This document shows, piece by piece, positions 9,517 through 16,061 of a DNA stretch of 64,000 nucleotides. Numbering within the stretch: position 1 is the stretch's first letter; every line of letters begins with the position of its first letter. The notes under the pieces were generated by a model that did no database searches, was not told the DNA's origin, and was given only the letters and a program-made list of their open reading frames with translations. The stretch is from Candidatus Woesearchaeota archaeon (GTDB lineage Archaea; Nanobdellota; Nanobdellia; Woesearchaeales; UBA525), in the NCBI GenBank assembly GCA_028818155.1, contig JAPPOH010000003.1:1-64000 (forward strand), given 5' to 3'. A program made the position numbers and the translations under genes.

Positions 9517-9626
9517 AGTGTGGCTCTTCTTGTCGCCGATAACAGGGCCTTCTTCGGGAGGTTTACAAACGGTTGTGCTCTTCGGGGCATAGCTTGCCGC
9601 AGGTCCGGACTGCGGTACTTTTCTTT
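9517..9626 (+). ncRNA. Probable structured ncRNA of about 110 nt
   Basis: No ORF fits here, but the plus strand folds into consecutive hairpins. These are GGCTC/GGGCC (9522-9526 with 9545-9549); CCTTC-TTCG-GGAGG (9548-9561, partly competing with the first); GTT-TACA-AAC (9561-9570); TGCTC-TTCG-GGGCA (9576-9589); and an 8-bp stem 9595-9602/9610-9617 with core CCGCAG/CTGCGG, followed by TTTTCTTT (9619-9626). Two are cUUCGg tetraloops, which fixes the transcribed strand as plus, and the last stem plus U-rich tail looks like a terminator. TATA at 9488-9495 fits. It does not match tRNA, 5S, SRP or RNase P signatures that I know. Confidence 0.6.
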
Positions 9627-9636
9627 CGGAACGTTC

Positions 9637-10038
9637 TTAAACATTAGAGAGCAAGCATAGCACAGTGATTGTTGCGGAAGAACCATGCCAGAGTGCATGG
9701 TAATACTTATGCTGCTTATCTCCGAAATGGTACAGGTACAGTGCTATAAGTGCAAGGAGTATTGCTGCGCTTATGTGTGGAGTTATGCCCACTTGAACTG
9801 CTATGTACAGATTCAGACATATTAGTACGTACGCGAAGAACTCGTCTGCGTATCGAAGCGTCTTGTTCTTGCTTATATGATGTGCTGTTGAGAAGAGAAA
9901 AAGAAGTGCGAGAGCAATAGTGAACAGATTCGCACTTGCTGAAACTGATATACTAAGCGGAACAAGAAACGCTGCATTACTCCAGACGTCTGGATGGAAA
10001 AAACTACGAACATTCACAATTGATACTTCTCTTGGCAT
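9637..10038 (-). CDS. Small CREST-like membrane protein, 4 TM
   Basis: The 133-residue membrane protein has about four helices. It carries features reminiscent of the CREST hydrolase superfamily (alkaline ceramidase, PAQR, Per1): Ser and His in FSTAHH at the end of one helix, an Asp in YADEF at the start of the next, and a His pair HALWH at the head of the last. CREST proteins normally have seven helices, so this would be a minimal or partial version. The assignment rests on motif spacing only. Start ATG 10038 gives MPREVSIVNV. It ends 11 nt after the upstream ncRNA candidate. Confidence 0.45.
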   Translation of the reverse strand: MPREVSIVNVRSFFHPDVWSNAAFLVPLSISVSASANLFTIALALLFLFSTAHHISKNKTLRYADEFFAYVLICLNLYIAVQVGITPHISAAILLALIALYLYHFGDKQHKYYHALWHGSSATITVLCLLSNV

Positions 10039-10098
10039 TATTTAATCGTATGTACACACAGCGAATACTTCTTAAATTGAGGAGCACTATGTATCCCC

Positions 10099-10788
10099 AT
10101 GGACTCAGCGCTCGCCATCCAAGCATACGAAGAACTCTACGGGAAGACGCCTCTTCGCAAAATGGAAGTCAAGTACCATGGCGGCTTGAAAGGGTACAAC
10201 GCCACAGTGCAACAAACGATGACGACCACAACTTTCAGGTTATCAAAGCGATTCAAGGACTGTGAAGATGAAATTAAAATCGGCGTCATCCAGTTTCTGT
10301 TCACGAAGCTCAAAAAAACAAAGCAAACGACAGACAACATCGAACTCTACCATTCTTTCTTGAAAAACATGTCTGATTTTGCGCCCGTCACAGACATTGA
10401 TCCTATCCTCGAAGAAAGCTTCGAGAGAATGAACGAACGATACTTCAAAGGAATGCTCAACAAACCAAACCTCGTGTGGGGACGAAAGAATAAGAGGCTC
10501 ATGGGTACGTATGAGTATGGCACAGACACCATCACCATCTCACGAGTCCTCCAAGATGCTGGTGAAATGCTCTTGGATTGCGTCATGTACCACGAAATGC
10601 TCCATAAGAAGCACAAATTCTCCTGCTCTGGCGGCAGAACACACTCTCACACCCCAGCGTTCAAGAAAGATGAGGCGAAATTCTACGATAAGCACGCAGA
10701 AGAAAAGCTCGGCAGGTTTCTTGCAGGAAAGAAAACCATGAAAAAACGGAAGAGCTCCTTCTTAGACAGAGTCATGGGGTGGACATGA
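10099..10788 (+). CDS. SprT-like zinc metalloprotease
   Basis: The C-terminal half carries a HExxH zinc site, YHEMLHKKH near residues 158-166, followed by a further His pair in THSHTPAFKKDEAKFY, matching the SprT/WSS1-like metallopeptidase arrangement (HExxH plus downstream His). The central segment ESFERMNERYFKGMLNKPNLVWGRK is the typical SprT N-domain. The first about 100 residues form a separate domain rich in Thr/Lys. Substrate unknown; SprT-family enzymes often act on DNA-protein crosslinks. It overlaps the next gene by 4 nt (ATGA). Confidence 0.85.
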   Translation: MDSALAIQAYEELYGKTPLRKMEVKYHGGLKGYNATVQQTMTTTTFRLSKRFKDCEDEIKIGVIQFLFTKLKKTKQTTDNIELYHSFLKNMSDFAPVTDIDPILEESFERMNERYFKGMLNKPNLVWGRKNKRLMGTYEYGTDTITISRVLQDAGEMLLDCVMYHEMLHKKHKFSCSGGRTHSHTPAFKKDEAKFYDKHAEEKLGRFLAGKKTMKKRKSSFLDRVMGWT

Positions 10789-11246
10789 GAATCTACACGA
10801 AACGCGGAGATAAAGGAACAACATTCCTCACAGAGGAAGTAGCAAAAGATGCTGACATCATACACGCGATGGGCAAGCTCGATGCATTCCTCACAACACT
10901 AGATCGATGCAGGGAACACGAAGGCATCCCGGAACTCCAAGAAAAACTCTCGATCACCGCGGGAGAGATTGTCGGCACAAGAACAACGACAACAATCACA
11001 GAAGCAGATATCACAGCGTTAGAAGAAGCAATGGACGCCATGAACTTGGACGTGCCACCCGTCTTCGTCTCATTCACGAAGCCACAAGCACAGCGCCTCA
11101 GCGAAGCACGCGTTGCGTGCAGAGCATTAGAGCGAAGGCTCACACCCCTGTTGCGAGAAGAAAAAATATCTCCAACCCTGTACGCGTACATCAACCGGCT
11201 ATCTGACTATTTATTCTCGCTCGCGTTCAAGAAAGAAACCCGCTAA
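10785..11246 (+). CDS. PduO-type cob(I)alamin adenosyltransferase, short form
   Basis: Transfers adenosyl from ATP to cob(I)alamin. The N-terminal TKRGDKGTT motif that binds ATP is at residues 5-13, and the C-terminal signature ARVACRALERRL...YAYINRLSDYLFSLA is present near residues 105-148. At 153 residues it is shorter than the usual 180-190, having lost part of the middle (the usual VSKDD and LDELN segments are weak). ATG 10785 overlaps the SprT stop. No adenosylcobalamin-dependent enzyme is seen in this window. Confidence 0.85.
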   Translation: MRIYTKRGDKGTTFLTEEVAKDADIIHAMGKLDAFLTTLDRCREHEGIPELQEKLSITAGEIVGTRTTTTITEADITALEEAMDAMNLDVPPVFVSFTKPQAQRLSEARVACRALERRLTPLLREEKISPTLYAYINRLSDYLFSLAFKKETR

Positions 11247-11766
11247 CGAACCCCAACGCAGCATCAACAAGTCCTCGCGCATTTTCAGGAATAAGTGCTA
11301 ACAACTTCTCTTTAATATCATATGACTGCGAAAAGGGAATATCATATTCCAAGAAGCCAGCAGCTTTCACCGTCACAACACCGTCAAGATCAACATACAC
11401 TGTATCCTCCTTGACTAATTCCAGGAGCACATCATCAATCTGCGTCGTATCCGCTGTAATAGTGAATGGTACGCGCGTTACTGTCTGCCGCTTCAGCCGG
11501 AAGGGCTCCATCTCGCCGGAAGCGAGTGCATTCCCCGTTCGCAGAGAAACATCGTACGTGACAGCAGTCACATCAATGTTAATCCTGCTTGGATTCTCAA
11601 TCGCAAGCTCACCTGTGAGTACAATTTCATGCAGAGCAACATCGACATCTGTAATCGTTGTCTCAACAATCGCCACTCTGTTCGTTCCTGAGAGGAAGAA
11701 GATGATCGTGCCGGAAAGTGCGATTATAAACAAACCGAACAACGCAAGCGCAAGATGTTTGTTCAT
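11227..11766 (-). CDS. LEA14-like (WHy/LEA_2 domain) membrane-anchored protein
   Basis: One N-terminal membrane helix (residues 4-26) precedes a WHy/LEA_2-type beta domain: IENPSRINIDVTAVTYDVSL, then a Gly/Ser turn and RVPFTI. Family members are linked to desiccation and stress tolerance. ATG 11766 is preferred to 11823 because a TTTTTAAAG box at about 11789-11797 is 26 nt upstream. It converges with the adenosyltransferase gene and overlaps it by 20 nt. Confidence 0.75.
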   Translation of the reverse strand: MNKHLALALFGLFIIALSGTIIFFLSGTNRVAIVETTITDVDVALHEIVLTGELAIENPSRINIDVTAVTYDVSLRTGNALASGEMEPFRLKRQTVTRVPFTITADTTQIDDVLLELVKEDTVYVDLDGVVTVKAAGFLEYDIPFSQSYDIKEKLLALIPENARGLVDAALGFVSGFLS

Positions 11767-11838
11767 GACACCATCTACCATATGGCTCTTTAAAAACCCT
11801 CCCGATACGTTTATAAGCGACAATACGAAAAAGAGAGT

Positions 11839-12063
11839 ATGGCAGACAAGAAGACACTCGCGCTTGTTGGTCTGATTCTCAACATCCTCGTGCTCCCAGG
11901 ACTGGGCAGCCTAATTGGGGGAAAGAAGAAAGAGGGTACATGGCAGATCGTGCTGTTCCTTGTTGGTATTCCTCTTGCATTCGTCCTCATCGGCCTTCCT
12001 ATGATGCTGGGCGCGTGGATCTGGGGTGTTGTCACAGGCGTGAAGATGGTACAAGAAGTTTAA
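11839..12063 (+). CDS. Small two-helix membrane protein (TM2-like)
   Basis: The 74-residue protein has two hydrophobic helices joined by a basic GGKKKEGTW turn. The pattern LNILVLPGLGSLIGGK...G..Q is common in small archaeal membrane proteins resembling the TM2 domain. Function unknown. It overlaps by 4 nt with a convergent membrane protein gene. Confidence 0.65.
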   Translation: MADKKTLALVGLILNILVLPGLGSLIGGKKKEGTWQIVLFLVGIPLAFVLIGLPMMLGAWIWGVVTGVKMVQEV

Positions 12064-12278
12064 CTCCTCTTTTTTTGTATTCTTATAAAATCGAAGAGAG
12101 CTGCTACAATAAAAATTATTTGTAATACAATAAAGATCATGTCGCCAATGGAAATACTATAGAGCAAAAGGAATATGCCACCGAGGATATAGAAGATATC
12201 TTCTCTCGCTCGTTTCTTCAAGAGCACACCAACAGTGATGAGCAGCAATCCAAGAATGCCGGAGGCTTGTGCAAGCAT
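12060..12278 (-). CDS. Small membrane protein, 72 aa
   Basis: I chose ATG 12278 (MLAQASGILG) because the TATA box at 12302-12309 is 26-28 nt upstream; the longer ORF to 12392 would overlap the divergent GNAT gene. Two to three hydrophobic helices (GLLLITVGVLL, YILGGIFLLLYSISIGDMIFIVLQIIFIVAALF) are followed by a basic tail (RIQKKRS). Family not recognised. Confidence 0.55.
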   Translation of the reverse strand: MLAQASGILGLLLITVGVLLKKRAREDIFYILGGIFLLLYSISIGDMIFIVLQIIFIVAALFDFIRIQKKRS

Positions 12279-12301
12279 ATGCTTCTTGTACGATGACAAC
12301 C

Positions 12302-12309
12302 TATAAATA
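12302..12309. promoter_or_regulatory. Bidirectional TATA box between membrane protein and GNAT genes
   Basis: TATAAATA is placed about 26 nt from ATG 12331 (plus) and about 27 nt from ATG 12278 (minus), so one box can serve both leaderless genes. Confidence 0.5.
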
Positions 12310-12330
12310 TTATGTTGGTACTTTGGTGTC

Positions 12331-12657
12331 ATGGACATCCAACAGCAAGAGCTCCCGAGTGGCGTGCGCTTCTTTGTAGAACACGATGGCACGGAAGTTG
12401 CACGCGCATACCTCTACGTGCTGAAAAATGACTTACACGAAGAGCCATTCGGCTTCATGGAAGATGTCTTTGTTGATGAAAGCCTCCGCGGCCAAGGAAT
12501 GGGCACGAAGATTGTCAATGCATTAATTGCAGAAGCGAAAAAACGAAATTGTTACAAGCTTATTGGCTGCAGCAGGAATTCTCGTGAGAAAGTCCACGCG
12601 TTATATGAGAAACTCGGCTTCACTGATTACGGAAAAGAGTTCCGGATGAACTTCTAA
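12331..12657 (+). CDS. GNAT family N-acetyltransferase
   Basis: A compact 108-residue acetyltransferase domain. The acetyl-CoA pyrophosphate loop RGQGMGTK is near residues 55-62, preceded by the beta-4 strand DVFVDESL, and the C-terminal HALYEKLGF motif is present. The acceptor substrate cannot be told. Leaderless start at ATG 12331. Its stop overlaps the 3' end of the convergent broken lipoprotein gene. Confidence 0.9.
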   Translation: MDIQQQELPSGVRFFVEHDGTEVARAYLYVLKNDLHEEPFGFMEDVFVDESLRGQGMGTKIVNALIAEAKKRNCYKLIGCSRNSREKVHALYEKLGFTDYGKEFRMNF

Positions 12658-12904
12658 ACTTCCTGCACGCATTTGGTGTTGATACATGCAACAGGTGGGC
12701 ATTCATGACACTTAACCTTACACTGTCCATTGAACCCTTCTATTTTCTTATTCACATTTTCCACTTCCTCTTTATTCACAAACGTACAACAACCAAACGG
12801 ACACGCGCTCGTTGCTTGCACACAATCTTCAGTAACATCACAATAGTTTGCTTCTTCTATTGTTTCTCGCACCGACTCTTCAGATGTACAACTCAGCAAC
12901 ACCA

Positions 12905-12912
12905 GAACTCCC
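12905..12912. repeat. Target site duplication, left copy
   Basis: GAACTCCC directly flanks the left end of the IS1-like element; the identical octamer is at 13696-13703. Eight bases fits the 8-9 bp duplication of IS1-family transposition. Confidence 0.9.
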
Positions 12913-12922
12913 GGTAGTGTTA

Positions 12923-13354
12923 TCATTTGACTGATTTGATGGCTTCGTTGTGTTCTTGCAGGAACAGTCGGATGACTATCTCGTGCATGGTCAGGTTTTT
13001 TGAGAAACTGCAGGTTTTTCTCGTGAGTCTGCTCAGGCGTTGCCTGAGCTTGTTGTTGAATCCTTCCACACGTGCGGTGCGTCCGGATTTCTTCTTTTTG
13101 CACGTGTGATAATACTTTGAAATTTGTTTGTAGGTGGTGAAGCCATCGCTATGGCTTCTGCAGCCCGCGTATGCGGGTGGTACGCTGTGATAGAACGTAT
13201 TGAACGCGTCGTGTGTTCGATCACCAAGATGGTACGCAACAACTTGTGTTGTGCGTCTGCACAATGCGATCCATAACCAGACGCGTTGTTGTTTGCTGCC
13301 AACATACGTCCAGAGTTCGTCGTATTCGACGATATCATCTGGTCGCGCAGGCAA
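12923..13354 (-). CDS. insB: IS1 transposase catalytic part (InsB), expressed by -1 frameshift
   Basis: Catalytic DDE part of the IS1 transposase: VEYDELWTYVG carries the first Asp, SHSDGFTTY the second and RVEGFNNKLRQRLSRL the Glu. The frame is open upstream of the nominal TTG 13354 to a run of eight A on the minus strand (13388-13395). A -1 shift there from InsA joins the frames through VARLKSFVDTLLPARPDD, giving an InsAB fusion of the usual IS1 kind. The stop lies inside the terminal inverted repeat. Confidence 0.92.
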   Translation of the reverse strand: MPARPDDIVEYDELWTYVGSKQQRVWLWIALCRRTTQVVAYHLGDRTHDAFNTFYHSVPPAYAGCRSHSDGFTTYKQISKYYHTCKKKKSGRTARVEGFNNKLRQRLSRLTRKTCSFSKNLTMHEIVIRLFLQEHNEAIKSVK

Positions 13355-13362
13355 TAATGTAT

Positions 13363-13638
13363 CTACGAATGACTTGAGCCGCGCGACTTTTTTTTAAGCC
13401 ATCGCAACACGGTTGTGATGGCAACACCGTGCACGCGGTGCACGCCGCGCAAACTTGCGCGCTCCTGATACGAGCGCAAAATCATCTCTTTTTGCTCGTC
13501 ACTGTACGACTGCGTCGCGCCAAGCGTGCGGTAACACCCGCACGCAGTACACTTGTACTTCTGCTTTCCAGCAGCAGTACGGCCGTTCAAGACTATCGCT
13601 GCACTTCCACACTTCGAACAACACTGATTCGTTACCAT
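13363..13638 (-). CDS. insA: IS1 InsA zinc-finger/HTH protein
   Basis: 91-residue N-terminal frame of the IS1 transposase. A Cys4 zinc finger (CSKCG...YKCTACGCYRTLG) is followed by an HTH with SYQERASLRGVHRVHGVAITTVLRWL that binds the element ends. The ORF ends just after the A8 slippage run. A TATATAAATATAT box at 13662-13674 sits 24-36 nt upstream of the start, overlapping the right terminal repeat. Confidence 0.92.
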   Translation of the reverse strand: MVTNQCCSKCGSAAIVLNGRTAAGKQKYKCTACGCYRTLGATQSYSDEQKEMILRSYQERASLRGVHRVHGVAITTVLRWLKKKSRGSSHS

Positions 13639-13672
13639 ACTCCTCTTGAAAAGAGGAGGAGTATATAAATAT

Positions 13673-13703
13673 ATCAGTCATTTACTAACACTACCGAACT
13701 CCC
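13673..13703. repeat. Right IS1 terminal repeat and target duplication
   Basis: 13673-13695 is the right inverted repeat and 13696-13703 is the second copy of GAACTCCC. Beyond it lies the original 5' end of the lipoprotein gene. Confidence 0.9.
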
Positions 13704-13732
13704 AATAACAGGTACCATTTCATAAAGGAAAA

Positions 13733-13829
13733 AAGTGCTTGGATGGTGTCCATACGGACGTTTGGGGGTTGAGAATGAAATTCTCACCAGCCAAGCCACT
13801 TTACGTGAAGTGAAACCACCTCTCACCAC
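13733..13829 (-). ncRNA. Structured leader or small RNA upstream of the split lipoprotein gene
   Basis: On the minus strand the sequence forms a three-way junction. A closing stem pairs 13797-13800 with 13734-13737, 13791-13795 with 13738-13742, and 13785-13788 with 13745-13748 (AGTG, CTTGG and GGTG arms). Two hairpins stem from it: GAGAAT-TTC-ATTCTC (13771-13785) and GTCC-GTAT-GGAC (13748-13759), with a C-rich linker between. The closing stem is followed by TTTTTT (13728-13733) and, ten bases on, by the original lipoprotein ATG (13723). A TATA-like box at about 13853-13862 (minus) would start transcription near 13830. It could be a riboswitch-like leader or an independent RNA. Confidence 0.45.
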
Positions 13830-14009
13830 ACAAAAACGAAAGCGACCAGTTTCTAATATAAATGTTTTCATTGACGACAAAGTGATGACTTTACCTCAAT
13901 GTCTATACGCAATATGCGATGTGCAGAACCACTGTTCCGTGCCCAGAACCTTTGAGCAATTCTCTGCGAAAAACCTAGGTTTATAAAGAAATTCGTGCTC
14001 TCGCAGTTT
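13830..14009. other. Intergenic region upstream of NOP5
   Basis: No convincing gene seen. It holds the probable minus-strand TATA of the structured leader (13853-13862) and the plus-strand NOP5 TATA box TTTATAAA (13980-13987), 26 nt before ATG 14010. Confidence 0.5.
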
Positions 14010-14723
14010 ATGGATCTTGTACAATTGCGAAAGAAGAATATCGAGCTCACGAAAGCCGCTATTCAAAAGAGTGTTACGCCAGATGTCCATATTATCCATG
14101 CACGGAACACGATCGCAGAACTCGATAAAGTCGCGAATGCACTTGTTAAACGACTGAGAGATTGGTACAAGCACCATAATCCAGAATTGGAGCACGCGAA
14201 CCAAGAACACGAGGACTTCATCGCAGCAGTGCTCGAGTATCAAACACCCGATGCGGAGGGGATGGGCGCTCCTGTCTCGAAGGAAACTGTTGACGTGTAC
14301 GCACAGCAAGCAGTACTCGTGCAACAATTATACGCGCAACGCGAACAAGTACTCACGTACCTTGAGAAGGCAATGCAAGCACGAACGCCAAATTTATTGC
14401 ACATTGCTGGCGCGATGATCGGTGGCGAATTGTTAGTACTTGCAGGTTCACTCCGGCGTTTAGCAACCATGCCCGCAGGCACGATTCAACTGCTTGGTGC
14501 AGAGTCTGCGATGTTCCGCCATCTCAGAAAGAACGCGAAGCCGCCGAAGCACGGCGTGATTTTCAATCATGAGCTCATGCAGCGCGCACATCCGAAATTG
14601 CATGGGAAGATTGCACGGACGTTGGCAGATACGATCAGCATTGGCGCGCGTGTTGACTTTTTCGAAGGAGATTTTTGTGGTGACACGTTGTTAGCGAAGG
14701 TTGAGAAGGTGTGCAATGGATAA
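14010..14723 (+). CDS. NOP5/NOP56 C/D-RNP core protein, N-terminally short
   Basis: Scaffold of the archaeal box C/D methylation complex, binding L7Ae-RNA and fibrillarin. The Nop domain is clear: LLHIAGAMIGGELLVLAGSL, then PAGTIQLLGAESAMFRHL and PPKHGVIFNH. A coiled-coil region precedes it. Start ATG 14010 is set by TTTATAAA at 13980-13987, giving 237 residues against about 370-400 in other archaea. The missing part is the N-terminal fibrillarin-binding domain, yet the fibrillarin gene follows with an 8-nt overlap. Confidence 0.92.
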   Translation: MDLVQLRKKNIELTKAAIQKSVTPDVHIIHARNTIAELDKVANALVKRLRDWYKHHNPELEHANQEHEDFIAAVLEYQTPDAEGMGAPVSKETVDVYAQQAVLVQQLYAQREQVLTYLEKAMQARTPNLLHIAGAMIGGELLVLAGSLRRLATMPAGTIQLLGAESAMFRHLRKNAKPPKHGVIFNHELMQRAHPKLHGKIARTLADTISIGARVDFFEGDFCGDTLLAKVEKVCNG

Positions 14724-15366
14724 AACTATTCTTCCTAACACATTCCAAATAAAGAAGCGTATTCTGACGAAGAATATCACTCCTGGTAAACGGTTCTTTG
14801 ATGAACCATACGTGAAGGAAGGAGATGTTGAGTATCTTGAGATTAACCCTGGACAAAGTAAGCTCATTGCTGCAATGGTGAAAGGCTGCAAACAGTTTGG
14901 AATACACGAAGATTCGAAAATCTTGTATTTAGGAGCGAGTCATGGCTATACGCCGAGCCACGTGAGCAGCATGATTTCTTCCGGTTGGCTCTTCTGCGTG
15001 GAGTTCGCACCTGTGGTGACGCGAGATTTAGTGTTTCTGTGCGAAGAACGCAAGAACATGATACCAATCCTGGCGGATGCGAATAAACCGGACGAGTACA
15101 AAGATCGCATCACAGAGGTTGATGTGGTCTTCCAAGATATCGCGCAGCGAAATCAGGTTGAGATTTTCTTGAAGAACCTGCAGTTCTTGAAAAAAGGTGG
15201 CTTCGGATTACTCGCACTCAAAGCACGGAGTGTTGATGTCGTGAAGAACCCGAAAGTGATCTTCAAAGAAGTGCGGAAAGAGCTTGAGAAACATGTTACA
15301 CTTGTTGATTACCGAGAATTAGCGCCGTTCCAGAAGGATCATGCGTTTTTTGTGGTGAAGAACTAG
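14716..15366 (+). CDS. flpA: Fibrillarin-like rRNA/tRNA 2'-O-methyltransferase
   Basis: SAM-dependent ribose methyltransferase guided by C/D RNAs. The SAM-binding region is ILYLGASHGYTPSHVS near residues 72-87. The catalytic pattern K-D-K-H is visible: Asp in VDVVFQDIAQ, Lys in LLALKARSVD and His in KDHAFFVV at the end. ATG 14716 overlaps the NOP5 stop by 8 nt, so the partners are translationally coupled. Confidence 0.95.
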   Translation: MDKTILPNTFQIKKRILTKNITPGKRFFDEPYVKEGDVEYLEINPGQSKLIAAMVKGCKQFGIHEDSKILYLGASHGYTPSHVSSMISSGWLFCVEFAPVVTRDLVFLCEERKNMIPILADANKPDEYKDRITEVDVVFQDIAQRNQVEIFLKNLQFLKKGGFGLLALKARSVDVVKNPKVIFKEVRKELEKHVTLVDYRELAPFQKDHAFFVVKN

Positions 15367-15872
15367 AATTTGTATTTTCCTTCAAGATTTATTGTGTGTA
15401 CTGCTTTTCGAAGTTGATTTCTGCCTCGACTAATACGTGATCTGACTGTGCCGATAGGAATATCGAGTTCCGTTGCTATCTCTTTGTACGAGTAGCCATC
15501 CATATCCCGAAGCTTAACCGCTTGACTGAACTGAGGATCGACATACGTCCATGCCTCTTGCAGCAGTGCTGCCGCTTCATATGCACTCACATAGTCTTTG
15601 GCAGTTTGAGGTGCAACATTATCACGCAAAGATGATGTGAGGTCCAGTTTGTACCCATTTTGCTGCATTGTAACGCATGTGTTCACCATTATTCTGTACA
15701 GCCACGTCTCGAGACTGCTTCTCCCTTGGAACTTTTCTATGTGTCTGTGCACTCGTAATGCAGTCTCTTGTAGAAGATCATCCCCAAAGGCTTCTCCCCA
15801 CAGTCCTAAGGTAAACGCGTATATTGGTACTCTCCGTTTGAGTATCGCATATGCTTCTTCGATCGTTGGCAT
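15363..15872 (-). CDS. ECF-type sigma-70 family protein
   Basis: A full two-domain ECF sigma factor of 169 residues. Region 2 is DDLLQETALRVHRHIEKF followed by QGRSSLETWLYRIMVNTC, the core-polymerase and -10 binding part. Region 4 is SQAVKLRDMDGYSYKEIA followed by PIGTVRSRISRGRNQLRKA, an HTH for -35 recognition. Such factors belong to bacterial RNA polymerase, yet the gene sits between fibrillarin (4-nt overlap) and LemA and has an archaeal-type TATA (TTTTTAATG, about 15893-15901) placed for leaderless start at ATG 15872. No anti-sigma gene is adjacent. Its action in a cell using TBP/TFB is unknown; it may work as a plain DNA-binding regulator. Confidence 0.88.
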   Translation of the reverse strand: MPTIEEAYAILKRRVPIYAFTLGLWGEAFGDDLLQETALRVHRHIEKFQGRSSLETWLYRIMVNTCVTMQQNGYKLDLTSSLRDNVAPQTAKDYVSAYEAAALLQEAWTYVDPQFSQAVKLRDMDGYSYKEIATELDIPIGTVRSRISRGRNQLRKAVHTINLEGKYKF

Positions 15873-16061
15873 GCGACTGCGAATGTGCACGCATTAAAAA
15901 CCTTTTTTGTCATGGCTTCAGGCGAGCCTTGCCACGTTCGATAGTGTATGCAGCATTCTCATGAAGTATTCCTCATTCTTTTAATTAGTTTAGATCAGAA
16001 TATGGCAAATCATGAACATTTGTCAGAAATCCTTAAAAACCCCTCTACTCTCCATGCTCCC

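Larger units (their letters stand above)
12913..13695 (-). mobile_element. IS1-family insertion sequence, 783 bp
   Basis: A complete element: 23-bp terminal inverted repeats at 12913-12935 and 13673-13695 that match at 19 positions (both start GGTAGTGTTA and end TGACTGAT when read inward), two transposase reading frames (InsA and InsB) on the minus strand, an A8 slippage run between them, and an 8-bp target duplication. Length is close to the 768 bp of IS1. The sharp ends and perfect duplication suggest recent insertion. Confidence 0.93.
12654..13723 (-). pseudogene. Cys-rich lipoprotein gene split by an IS1-family element
   Basis: The 3' part (12654-12912) encodes VLVLLSC followed by a mature part with eight further cysteines, including CPFGCC and CHECPPVAC. 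The 5' part lies beyond the element at 13696-13723 and encodes MKWYLLLGV. Removing the element and one copy of the 8-bp target duplication (GAACTCCC) restores one open frame beginning MKWYLLLGVLVLLSC, a textbook lipoprotein signal with lipobox LLSC, total 92 residues. The element end happens to supply an in-frame ATG (12926) giving MITLPGVLVLLSC, but this lacks the basic n-region, so export of the remnant is doubtful. Confidence 0.85.

Noticed and set aside
13882..13888. GTGATGA resembling a box C, close to NOP5 and fibrillarin genes
   Set aside because: No matching CTGA box D at suitable distance on the same strand, so a C/D guide RNA cannot be supported.
13735..13986. ORF of 83 codons between the IS element and NOP5
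   Set aside because: Composition is not protein-like, and half of it lies in the structured RNA candidate; no promoter at the right distance.
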